DNA of 37,445 bases from Bacteroidetes bacterium HGW-Bacteroidetes-7 (GTDB lineage Bacteria; Bacteroidota; Bacteroidia; Bacteroidales; UBA932): the NCBI GenBank assembly GCA_002842465.1, contig PHDA01000025.1, positions 1-37,445 on the forward strand. The letters are read 5' to 3'. The notes beneath the pieces are model-generated. The model saw only the letters and a program-made list of their open reading frames with translations, was not told where the DNA came from and made no database searches. Made by a program: the position numbers and the translations under genes. Shown piece by piece: positions 30,785 to 37,445 of the stretch (the stretch's first letter is position 1; each line of letters opens with the position of its first letter).

Positions 30785-31918
30785 TTATCTTTTGTACTCG
30801 TTAATTGTCTTGGTGTAAACTTCAAACAACTTTTCGGCGGCTTTGTCGTTTCTGAATTGTTTGGCGTGGTCGAAACCGCTCTCTATCATGCTTCTTTTCA
30901 AAGTGGGAGAGGAGAGTACCATCTCAATTTTATCGCCAATATCGCTTGGAGATAGCGGATTTACATACATTGCTGCTACACCTCCTGCCTCTACCATTGA
31001 TGACCCTCCACTTGTTATCACAGGAACTCCGTATGTTATGCCCTCAAGTACCGGTATTCCAAAACCCTCTGTGTGAGAGACATAAAGCAAGGCTTCTGCA
31101 AGTGAGTAGATTGCGGGCATTAGAGAGAAGTCTGCGTCGTGAATCAAAGTGACCCTGTCTCTTACTCCAAGGGCCTCTGCGGTTGCCATTATGCTTAGTG
31201 TATATGGTGTCCATCTGCCAAAGCAGTAGAGTTTTATATCTTTTGGGAGTCTTGGCAGAGCTTTAACAATGCTGACTACATTTTTTCTCTCTTCAATTGC
31301 GCCCATTGCCACAATAAAGCGTTTGGGGAGGTTGTACATTTGCTTTACCATTTGTATCTTTTCTTCGGTGGCCGGTGTGTAAAACTGGGGGTCACAGCTT
31401 GGGTGTACAATATCAATTTTTGAACGGTCTGTTCCGAAAAACTCTACAATGTCGTCGGCGGTCTGTTTGCTGATAGCAATGATTCGGTTTGCGCTCTTTA
31501 CCGAGCGGGAGACTCTTGCCGAGAATAGCCATCTGTCGAGTCGTCTGTAATACATTGGGTATCTGTGGCAGTCCAGGTCATGTATTGTTATTATTTTTGG
31601 GACATCAATTCTGCTAAGGGGCAGTTCTCCGGTAAGTCCGTGGTAGAGGTCAAGTTGATCTTTTTCAATTGCTTTATTAATTGAGTACTCTCTCCAGTAT
31701 GCGGTTGTAATTGCTGAGATGCCTTTTGGTGTTCGGATGGTTATGTTTGATGTGTTTTTAAAGGCAAACAGCGGGTGGTCTTTGTATGGCGGTGTGTAGA
31801 GGAAGTATTCGTTATAGTTGAAAAATTGTGATAGCGATGTTATTGCAGAGCGGCTGTAATTACCTAACCCTCCAAAGTTTTTGAATGCTCTTCTTGCATC
31901 AAATCCAATCCTGTACAT
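30785..31918 (-). CDS. Glycosyltransferase family 4 (GT-B) protein
   Basis: A 377-aa cytosolic GT4 enzyme. N-terminal Rossmann-like domain: MYRIGFDARRAFKNFGGLGNYSRSAI, where the GGLGNYS loop is the acceptor-side glycine motif. C-terminal domain: FIVAMGAIEERKNVVSIVKALPRL, then EGFGIPVLEGITYGVPVITSGGSSMVE, the donor-binding E-x7-E motif. HDLDCHRYPMYYR in the middle holds the usual His. Sugar and acceptor cannot be predicted. Its ATG follows the EEP-gene stop by 3 nt, so it is part of the same run of minus-strand genes from mutL downward. Confidence 0.9.
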   Translation of the reverse strand: MYRIGFDARRAFKNFGGLGNYSRSAITSLSQFFNYNEYFLYTPPYKDHPLFAFKNTSNITIRTPKGISAITTAYWREYSINKAIEKDQLDLYHGLTGELPLSRIDVPKIITIHDLDCHRYPMYYRRLDRWLFSARVSRSVKSANRIIAISKQTADDIVEFFGTDRSKIDIVHPSCDPQFYTPATEEKIQMVKQMYNLPKRFIVAMGAIEERKNVVSIVKALPRLPKDIKLYCFGRWTPYTLSIMATAEALGVRDRVTLIHDADFSLMPAIYSLAEALLYVSHTEGFGIPVLEGITYGVPVITSGGSSMVEAGGVAAMYVNPLSPSDIGDKIEMVLSSPTLKRSMIESGFDHAKQFRNDKAAEKLFEVYTKTINEYKR

Positions 31919-31921
31919 TGT

Positions 31922-32998
31922 TTATGGTATAATTAACTCTGATACAACCGGGAAGTGGTCGGAATATCCTATCCTTGGAGTTTTGTGGCTTAAACTCCAA
32001 ATTGGTGATGGATAGAGAATGTAGTCGATTCTAAGCAATGGCCAGAAAAGGGAGTAGGATGCACTGAACCCTTTGCCGGATTGCCGGAAGCTGTCTTCTT
32101 TATCGTTAGTAAGTTTGTTGTATGTGTAGGACATGGGAGTGTCGTTGAGGTCGCCGCAAATAATTGAGAGGTAGTTGCTTCCATTTGCATGTGAAACAAT
32201 CGAGTCAACCTGAAGCGCTCTTTTTCGGAAGGTCCCTGCCATTCTGTCGTGAACTTCGTAAATTTCGTCTGTTACACTGCTGCTCTCCCTCATTTTCTTA
32301 ACAAGTGTGGTAAATGAGATTGAGTGCGATTCAAGGTGGGTGTTGTAAATTCTTACAGTTTTTCCCTTGAGCATTATGTCGGTAAAGATGCAGAGGTTGG
32401 TGCTGCCTTTGAAAACCAGCTTACCTCCGTTTACTATTGGATATTTACTGTATGTGATATTACCGAATTTGGTTTTACTTTTTGTTCCAAAAAGGTGATA
32501 ATATCTGTAGGGGTAATTGCTTAATATTCCGTTGATTTCGTTTGTGTCCCTGATGTAAAACTCCTGAAAGCATACTACATGGGGGTCTTCTGAGGCGATG
32601 AATTTTTCTATTCCGCTTATGTTGTTGTTCCTCTCTTTCTTTTGCCCTTGTGTGAAGGTTCCTACATTGTATGTGCAGACCTTTAGGGCTGTTCCATCCG
32701 GCCCAATGTTTACCTCTCCCCACCGGACAAACATATCGGCAAACAGGATTGATGGCAGGAGTACAATAAATGTGATCCAGACTGCTCCGGAGCGTCTTAT
32801 TATTCCCAGTAGCAGAATGAAGAGGTTTATTAAGACGAGGGGTATGAAGTAGAGCCCAAAATAGAGGGGTATTGAGGTGGCGGAGGGGTTTATGTAAAGC
32901 GAGACGTATGACATAAACAACGATACCGCTGCCGTAACTACTGCAAGTCGGAAAAGAAGGGCCAATGGCCATGGTGATCTTTTTCTTTTGCTTCCCAT
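31922..32998 (-). CDS. Membrane-anchored endonuclease/exonuclease/phosphatase family protein
   Basis: A 358-aa protein with two to three N-terminal membrane segments (about 12-32, 38-60, 68-86; e.g. LALLFRLAVVTAAVSLFMSYV), then a DNase I-like EEP domain. Landmarks: LKVCTYNVGTF near 104-114, VVCFQEFYIRD near 139-149 with the metal-binding Glu, YNTHLESHS, IICGDLNDTPMS with catalytic D-x-N, and GYSDHFPVVSEL with the terminal D-H pair. All EEP catalytic motifs are kept, so it is likely an active membrane-tethered phosphodiesterase or phosphatase of unknown substrate. Placement after mutL and a rhomboid gene is the order commonly seen in Bacteroidales. Confidence 0.9.
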   Translation of the reverse strand: MGSKRKRSPWPLALLFRLAVVTAAVSLFMSYVSLYINPSATSIPLYFGLYFIPLVLINLFILLLGIIRRSGAVWITFIVLLPSILFADMFVRWGEVNIGPDGTALKVCTYNVGTFTQGQKKERNNNISGIEKFIASEDPHVVCFQEFYIRDTNEINGILSNYPYRYYHLFGTKSKTKFGNITYSKYPIVNGGKLVFKGSTNLCIFTDIMLKGKTVRIYNTHLESHSISFTTLVKKMRESSSVTDEIYEVHDRMAGTFRKRALQVDSIVSHANGSNYLSIICGDLNDTPMSYTYNKLTNDKEDSFRQSGKGFSASYSLFWPLLRIDYILYPSPIWSLSHKTPRIGYSDHFPVVSELIIP

Positions 32999-33008
32999 TC
33001 AGGGTATG

Positions 33009-33689
33009 TTAAAAGTACATTCTGTTGTTTCTCTTCCAGTACAATATAAGCAAATATCCGAAGAGCATACCTCCAAGGTGGGCAAAGTGGGCAATGCTGC
33101 TTCCCGGTTTTGAGAGCCCCAGATAGAGCTCTATTGCTCCGAATATCATTACAAACCATTTGGCTTTAAGTGCGATAGGAGGGAAAATGAGTTGCAGAAC
33201 GTTGTTTGGAAACAACATTCCGTAGGCTAACAACACTCCAAAAACTGCTCCCGATGCACCTACCGTTGGTGTCATGTACATCATCTGGATTCCGTTTGCT
33301 GCCATCATGTTGCCTGCTTCGTATGCTTTCTCAAGTGCCGAGACCTCAAGAAACAGAACAAATGAGTGGAGCAGGGCTGCTCCCAGACCTGTGACCATGT
33401 AATAGATGAAGAATTTCTTGCTTCCCCAAACCTGTTCCAGCACTACTCCGAATATTATGAGGGAGTACATGTTGAAAAAGAGATGCAGGAAATTCCCGTG
33501 CATAAACATGTGCGTTACAAGCTGGTATGGTTTAAACAGGGGAGATTCGAAGTAGAAAAGTGCAAACTTTTCGTACATGAACTCTTTTGTGAGCATGCTT
33601 ATTAAAAGCATTATGGCGTTAATGATCACGAGATTTTTTACAACGGGGGGCATGTTTCCCAGAAATCCTGATCCTCTATTAATATACAT
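33009..33689 (-). CDS. Rhomboid family intramembrane serine protease
   Basis: A 226-aa protein with six or so membrane segments. Catalytic Ser146 lies in the GASGAVFG motif (144-151) and the catalytic His in AHFAHLGGMLFG (His201/His204). The oxyanion-type H-x-x-x-N block HLFFNMYSL is near 69-77. All catalytic elements are present, so it should be active, cleaving transmembrane substrates in the inner membrane. A loop of about 20 residues (VSALEKAYEAGNMMAANGIQ) between membrane segments 3 and 4 is longer than in GlpG-like proteins. Bacteroidales often have two rhomboid genes after mutL; only one is present here. Confidence 0.93.
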   Translation of the reverse strand: MYINRGSGFLGNMPPVVKNLVIINAIMLLISMLTKEFMYEKFALFYFESPLFKPYQLVTHMFMHGNFLHLFFNMYSLIIFGVVLEQVWGSKKFFIYYMVTGLGAALLHSFVLFLEVSALEKAYEAGNMMAANGIQMMYMTPTVGASGAVFGVLLAYGMLFPNNVLQLIFPPIALKAKWFVMIFGAIELYLGLSKPGSSIAHFAHLGGMLFGYLLILYWKRNNRMYF

Positions 33690-33735
33690 GATAGTTATTT
33701 TCTAAATTAGTAATTGTCTCTTTAACAGGTTGCTA

Positions 33736-35574
33736 TTATCTGTTTAATATTGTGCTGAGTTCATCTACAGTTATTACCCTTAGACAACTGTTGCCTGATG
33801 GTGTGTAGTTTGGCTCTTTGCATGCAAATAGTGTATCTACCAAAGTTTGTGCCTCAAGGTTGTTTAGTGGCTCATTTTTTCCAAAACTTCCTGTTTTTGC
33901 CAGTTTTGCAGCGAGTTGCTCCACCGATCTCTTGCCAAAATCGTTCCCCTCTTCGGATAGCATCTCTGCCAGATTGTCTAAAACCTCTTCCATTGTCTCG
34001 AAATCGTCTGAAAAGCCCTCCGGAAGTGCACTAACTGTTGCGGTTTCGTGGTTAAATGAGATGTCAAACCCCAGATATTTGAGTACGCTTTCGTTCTCTT
34101 TTAAAATTGAGAGTGTGTTCAGGCCTGCCTCTACGCTCACGGGGAAGAGTGATTGCTGAATTATTCCTACACCTTCTCTCAGAGTTTCGGTATATTTTTC
34201 GTAAAGAATTCGCTCCCTTGCTCTTTTGATGTCAATTAGAATTACTCCGCTTTTGATGGTTGTCATTATGTATTTGCCGGAGATCTGAAGCAGTGGTTTT
34301 GCGGGAATTGCTTCGTCGTTAAAGAGTGGGTCTGAGCCTTCGTTTGATGAGTATGAGGAGGCGTGACCGGAGCCGGAGTTGAATGCCGGGTTGAAAAATT
34401 GCGGGTTTGCAGAATTATCTGCAGAGTGGAATCTGCGGTCAATCTCTTCGGGTGTCTCGCCTCCCAGGTCTTTGAAGGGGTTGAAGAGTGGATCGTAGTT
34501 TATCTTTGGCGGGGCCACGTAAAAGCTTGTGTTGACCTTTGGTATATCCGGTGCTCCCTCCTGGTCAAAGTCTATGCTTGGCATAAATGAGTTTTTGCCG
34601 AGGGACTCTCTGGTTCCTGAGTAGAGGATGTCAAATATTGCGGAGTCATCCTCAAACTTGATTTCTGTCTTTGAGGGGTGTATGTTTACATCCAGCTTTT
34701 GGGGGTCGGTTTCGAAGAATATGAAGAAAGATGGGAGGGTCCCTTCCTGGATTAGGCCGTCGTATGCTTTTAGAACCGCTTTCTGGAAATATGGGCTGCG
34801 GAAATAGCGGTTGTTGGCAAAGAGGTACTGGTAACCTGGGGTCTTTCTAGAGTCTTCCGGCTTTCCTATGTAGCCGCTTATGTTTATGATTGAGGTTTTT
34901 ACCGATATTTCAACCAGCTCTTTGCCCATGTCTTTACCTGCGGTGTCCTGAATTCGTTTTTTGAGGGTTGCGGGGGGGAGGTTGAGAATCTCTCCGCTGT
35001 TGTGCGAGAGTCTGAAGTGAATATCGGGGCGGGTTATTGCTATGCGTGAGAATTCTGAGAGTATCTGTCTGAATTCGGTGGCGTCTGATTTTAGAAATTT
35101 TCTTCTTGCTGGTATGTTGTAGAAGAGGTTGCGAACCATGAAGTTCGATCCGTTTGGGGTTGATACTTCTCCTTCTGATACCTGCTTTGATTCGGCAAAT
35201 TTTATTTCGATTCCTGTATCGTCATTAGCTCTCTTTGTTCTTAAAGTTACCTCGGCAACCGAGCATACCGATGCAAGTGCCTCTCCTCTGAAGCCGAATG
35301 TGTGTATGTTTGAGAGGTCTTCTGCTGATGTTATTTTTGACGTGGCGTGTCTGAGAAAGGCTGTCCTGGCATCTTCGGGTGACATGCCGCAGCCGTCATC
35401 AATTATCTGAATGAGGGTTCTTCCTGAATCTCTTATTATTACATGAATGTTGGTTGCTCCTGCATCTACGGCATTCTCAACAAGCTCCTTGACAACAGAG
35501 GCCGGGCGTTGCACCACCTCTCCTGCTGCAATGAGATTGGAAATATGAGCCGGAAGTACTCTAATCATTTGCAA
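33736..35574 (-). CDS. mutL: DNA mismatch repair protein MutL
   Basis: GHKL ATPase that links MutS mismatch recognition to strand processing. The 612-aa protein has the N-terminal ATPase: HISNLIAAGEVVQRPASVVKELVENAVDAGA (10-40), DDGCGMSPEDA (58-68), FGFRGEALASVCSVAEV (93-109), and DVNIHPSKTEIKF of the transducer domain. After a low-complexity linker (about 335-425), the dimerisation domain begins at KPLLQISGKYIMTT. The endonuclease-type DQHAxxER box appears as DIKRARER, so Gln and His are replaced; the C terminus has no CPHGRP motif. This suggests a MutL without metal-dependent nicking activity. Confidence 0.95.
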   Translation of the reverse strand: MQMIRVLPAHISNLIAAGEVVQRPASVVKELVENAVDAGATNIHVIIRDSGRTLIQIIDDGCGMSPEDARTAFLRHATSKITSAEDLSNIHTFGFRGEALASVCSVAEVTLRTKRANDDTGIEIKFAESKQVSEGEVSTPNGSNFMVRNLFYNIPARRKFLKSDATEFRQILSEFSRIAITRPDIHFRLSHNSGEILNLPPATLKKRIQDTAGKDMGKELVEISVKTSIINISGYIGKPEDSRKTPGYQYLFANNRYFRSPYFQKAVLKAYDGLIQEGTLPSFFIFFETDPQKLDVNIHPSKTEIKFEDDSAIFDILYSGTRESLGKNSFMPSIDFDQEGAPDIPKVNTSFYVAPPKINYDPLFNPFKDLGGETPEEIDRRFHSADNSANPQFFNPAFNSGSGHASSYSSNEGSDPLFNDEAIPAKPLLQISGKYIMTTIKSGVILIDIKRARERILYEKYTETLREGVGIIQQSLFPVSVEAGLNTLSILKENESVLKYLGFDISFNHETATVSALPEGFSDDFETMEEVLDNLAEMLSEEGNDFGKRSVEQLAAKLAKTGSFGKNEPLNNLEAQTLVDTLFACKEPNYTPSGNSCLRVITVDELSTILNR

Positions 35575-35591
35575 TTTTTACGAAGAACAGA

Positions 35592-35900
35592 TTAAACAAA
35601 GAAAAGACCTATGGATCTGGCAAAGAAATAGAGTGCTGCGGCCAATCCTACGAGTGACAGCATCACAATTATTCTCATAACTACGGGCGAACCGGCCTGT
35701 TTGCGGTTGTCGTAAAGTGCTTTGCGAAAATTTGTCCTGATATTCTTACCCGGAACATAGACGTGCTCCTTTCCCTTCTCGTCTTCCCTTGCACGGGCAA
35801 TTCTCTCCTGGAGAGCCTCTTTGCGTGGGTCATAATAGAGGGGCTGATAATGGAAGACTCTGTGTTTTGGAGTCTTGAAAAAGCTAAAATTTAAACCCAT
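35592..35900 (-). CDS. Conserved small membrane protein upstream of mutL
   Basis: A 102-aa protein starting MGLNFSFFKTPKHRVFHYQPLYYDPRKEALQERI, with a charged middle (AREDEKGKEHVYVPGKNIRTNFRKALYDNRKQ) and one C-terminal hydrophobic segment (VMRIIVMLSLVGLAAALYFFARSIGLFFV, about 73-101). The opening FFKTPKHRVF.Y.PLYYD is strongly conserved in Bacteroidota, where such proteins are sometimes mislabelled as a riboflavin synthase subunit (from memory); nothing here supports that function. The frame is open to 36134 but runs into ispF, so the ATG at 35898-35900, 20 nt after TATCTTTG, is preferred. 17 nt upstream of mutL and probably co-transcribed with it. Confidence 0.85.
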   Translation of the reverse strand: MGLNFSFFKTPKHRVFHYQPLYYDPRKEALQERIARAREDEKGKEHVYVPGKNIRTNFRKALYDNRKQAGSPVVMRIIVMLSLVGLAAALYFFARSIGLFFV

Positions 35901-35920
35901 AACCCTGATTTTTATCGCTA

Positions 35921-35928
35921 CAAAGATA
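35921..35928 (-). promoter_or_regulatory. -7 element of the mutL operon
   Basis: TATCTTTG on the minus strand matches TAnnTTTG, 20 nt before the start of the small membrane protein. It supports that start over the longer frame. Confidence 0.5.
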
Positions 35929-35952
35929 ACAATAAATATAGGAATTTTGTTG

Positions 35953-35960
35953 TAGCTTTG
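35953..35960 (+). promoter_or_regulatory. -7 element of ispF
   Basis: TAGCTTTG fits TAnnTTTG, 29 nt before the ispF ATG. It sits 24 nt from the divergent mutL-operon -7 box. Confidence 0.45.
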
Positions 35961-35989
35961 CTTGACAGATAACATTTGAGTTTTAGAGA

Positions 35990-36466
35990 ATGTACAGAAT
36001 TGGTAACGGATATGACGTTCATTCGCTTGCCCCGGGCTTTCCGCTCTGGATTTGCGGTATAAGAATCGAACACGAAAAGGGTTGTGTGGCTCACTCAGAC
36101 GGCGACACCCCGATTCATGCGCTGTGCGATGCAATGCTGGGGGCGTTGGCTCTTGGAGACATTGGCAAACACTTTCCAGATACCTCTGACCAATACAAGG
36201 GCATTGACAGCAAAATCCTGCTTAAGGAGGTATGCCGCCTGATTGCCCTGCACGGCTACAGGCTGGCCAACGCCGACATCACTATTGCATTGCAACGCCC
36301 TAAACTGGCCCCTCGCATAATAGAAATGCGAACCACCCTGGCCGACATTATCGGCTGCACCGCCGACCGCATCTCCGTTAAGGCCACCACCACCGAACGC
36401 TTAGGCTTTGTCGGCCGCGAAGAGGGCATCGAGGCCTATGCGGTTGTGCTTCTGGAAAAAATCTAG
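35990..36466 (+). CDS. ispF: 2-C-methyl-D-erythritol 2,4-cyclodiphosphate synthase
   Basis: Cyclises CDP-methylerythritol 2-phosphate to MEcPP in the MEP isoprenoid pathway; a homotrimer with one Zn2+ per active site. The 158-aa protein has the metal ligands D9-V-H11 in IGNGYDVHSL and His43 in DGDTPIHALCDAMLGALALGDIGKHFPDT, and the C-terminal KATTTERLGFVGREEGIEAYAVVLL. Length and signatures are complete. GC content is higher than in the accessory genes. Divergent from the mutL operon and convergent with the lipoprotein gene at 36488. Confidence 0.97.
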   Translation: MYRIGNGYDVHSLAPGFPLWICGIRIEHEKGCVAHSDGDTPIHALCDAMLGALALGDIGKHFPDTSDQYKGIDSKILLKEVCRLIALHGYRLANADITIALQRPKLAPRIIEMRTTLADIIGCTADRISVKATTTERLGFVGREEGIEAYAVVLLEKI

Positions 36467-36487
36467 AGAGGCCGCCGGAGAAATTTC

Positions 36488-37186
36488 TTAGAGCAACGGT
36501 TGCAGGCGGGTTTCGTAAACGCTTTTTTTGAACAGACGGTAGTGCGGGTTGTACTCGTTTGAATAAGCCGGACTGTGGTGGACCACGTATTTACCTGCGA
36601 CCATTAATGAATCCAAAAACCTTGAATCTTTTTCAAATTCCGGAATATCCGGGTAAAGCCTCCTTACAATTCTCTCAATACGCCTCCACTCTCCCCGCCA
36701 ATCATTAACCGCCGGAGGCACCACTCCTTGTGCACTCTCCATAAAAGCCTCTAAGAAACCCTGATAGCTTATCAAGCCCTCCTTTAGAACGGCAAGGTCA
36801 ACCCTCACGAAATTCCCCTCCCATCCCGTAACCTCGGCACGACTCACCTGCGACGGCCCAATGACACTTTGGAGTTCTCTTCTGATGTATGCCCCGGCAG
36901 AAGCCGAATCAGGAATCATGTGACCCGGACCGAATTTGTCATGGAAAAAGTTCTTGTAAATATCAACCAGTTGTGATTCAGGATAATTGCTCATCTGCCA
37001 AACAACCCTTTCGGAAACCCTCTTCTCAAAGTTTTTACCCTCGGCGCAACCGGCAGCAACCCCAATAAAGCTTAAGACAGCCAATATGAACATCAGATTT
37101 TGGAACCATGCCCTTAAGCTTTTTTTGCTACTAACGAGCTTACTATCAGTAAAATATATTGCCTCTTTATTTGTTTCTCTGCTCAT
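36488..37186 (-). CDS. Uncharacterised lipoprotein
   Basis: I do not recognise a named family. The frame is open to 37240 (250 aa); the internal ATG at 37186 gives 232 aa, and either could be right. A basic stretch (SKKSLRAWFQN) and a hydrophobic segment (MFILAVLSFIGVAAGC) end in a lipobox-like VAAGC, so a lipid-anchored protein with an unusually long N-terminal region is likely. The mature part has SNYPESQLVDIYKNFFHDKFGPGHMIPD, a Phe/Gly/His block that may be a conserved core, then ELQSVIG, and a C-terminal HHSPAYSNEYNPHYRLF rich in His, Tyr and Asn that hints at a substrate or metal site. Monocistronic, ends 22 nt from the ispF stop. Confidence 0.7.
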   Translation of the reverse strand: MSRETNKEAIYFTDSKLVSSKKSLRAWFQNLMFILAVLSFIGVAAGCAEGKNFEKRVSERVVWQMSNYPESQLVDIYKNFFHDKFGPGHMIPDSASAGAYIRRELQSVIGPSQVSRAEVTGWEGNFVRVDLAVLKEGLISYQGFLEAFMESAQGVVPPAVNDWRGEWRRIERIVRRLYPDIPEFEKDSRFLDSLMVAGKYVVHHSPAYSNEYNPHYRLFKKSVYETRLQPLL

Positions 37187-37335
37187 AACAAAGCTTGTTT
37201 TATTTAATAAATGCCACTCGCTAATAATTTCCAGTAACATTATCTCAGTCAGTTAAAGGTCAAGCAATACCCAGCACTAGCCCCGGTGTTGCACATTCTC
37301 ACTCAACTCAAAGGTAGATAAATCACACAAAAGAA

Positions 37336-37366
37336 TTTGTGACATTACAAAAAAGTATTACTTTTG
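37336..37366 (+). promoter_or_regulatory. Promoter of the tRNA-Met gene
   Basis: TTTG (37336-37339), 19-nt spacer, TACTTTTG (37359-37366): a full match to the Bacteroidetes consensus with ideal spacing, ending 12 nt before the tRNA. Best promoter in the window. The preceding gap from 37241 shows nothing else. Confidence 0.75.
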
Positions 37367-37378
37367 CACTCCAATTCC

Positions 37379-37445
37379 GGCGCGATAGCTCAGATGGTTA
37401 GAGCGCATGATTCATAATCATGAGGTCCCCAGTTCAATCCTGGGT
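37379..37445 (+). tRNA. tRNA-Met (CAT), 3' end cut by window edge
   Basis: Cloverleaf: acceptor 5' strand GGCGCGA, TA, D-stem GCTC/GAGC, anticodon stem CATGA/TCATG with loop TTCATAA (anticodon CAT at 37413-37415), variable loop AGGTC, T-stem CCCAG/CTGGG with loop TTCAATC. The 3' acceptor strand lies beyond the window. G at position 1 argues for elongator rather than initiator tRNA; a tRNA-Ile2 with lysidine-modified CAT cannot be excluded. Confidence 0.93.

Noticed and set aside
35901-36134. N-terminal extension of the small membrane protein upstream of mutL
   Set aside because: It runs antisense through the ispF start and both divergent promoters; the MGLNFSFFKTPKHRVF start is the conserved one.

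Overview
The window looks like a chromosomal segment of a Bacteroidota bacterium, most likely order Bacteroidales. Evidence: the ribosomal protein S3 type, the mutL neighbourhood (small membrane protein, mutL, rhomboid, EEP phosphatase), FadL/OmpP1 and beta-barrel outer membrane proteins with carboxypeptidase-regulatory-like domains, BF-type beta-propeller lipoproteins, and repeated matches to the Bacteroidetes promoter core (TTTG ... TAnnTTTG). I cannot assign a genus. About 30 protein genes are supported, plus one tRNA-Met cut by the right edge. No rRNA, CRISPR array, intact insertion sequence or prophage is visible.

Layout. 1-1060: rpsC (S3) with a long Gly/Arg tail, a strong terminator where rplP would be expected, and a roughly 95-bp dyad element. 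1213-3651: a secreted class-C beta-lactamase-fold hydrolase and a GNAT-like protein. 3565-7649 (minus): a shikimate operon aroB - aroD::aroA fusion - aroC. 7769-9289: comM. 9379-16876: an AT-rich accessory block with a beta-propeller lipoprotein, a broken second copy of the comM 3' end, a 935-aa outer-membrane beta-barrel protein, three small secreted CarboxypepD_reg-like proteins (two are tandem paralogues), an orphan HTH protein and an AAA_14/DUF4143 ATPase.

17123-30741 returns to core genes: tsaE, namZ (exo-muramidase, DUF1343), a selenium cassette (selU-yedF'-selD), a FadL-type porin, a DPP-IV-like peptidase, a YfcE-like phosphodiesterase, a NagX-like acetyltransferase, rsmE, a second beta-propeller lipoprotein related to the first, a Ca2+/Na+ antiporter and tsaC. 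30785-36466 holds a GT4 glycosyltransferase, an EEP-family protein, a rhomboid protease, mutL, a conserved small membrane protein and ispF. 36488-37186 is a lipoprotein of unknown function, and a tRNA-Met(CAT) starts at 37379 behind a textbook Bacteroidetes promoter.

Functional links: aroB, aroDA and aroC supply chorismate. tsaE and tsaC both serve tRNA t6A. selU and selD serve tRNA 2-selenouridine. namZ, the serine hydrolase and the NagX homologue could all act in peptidoglycan amino-sugar recovery (inference). The most unusual parts are the AT-rich block between comM and tsaE with its comM remnant, the small stand-alone CarboxypepD_reg proteins with a shared C-terminal motif, the aroD-aroA fusion, and the apparently interrupted S10 operon.
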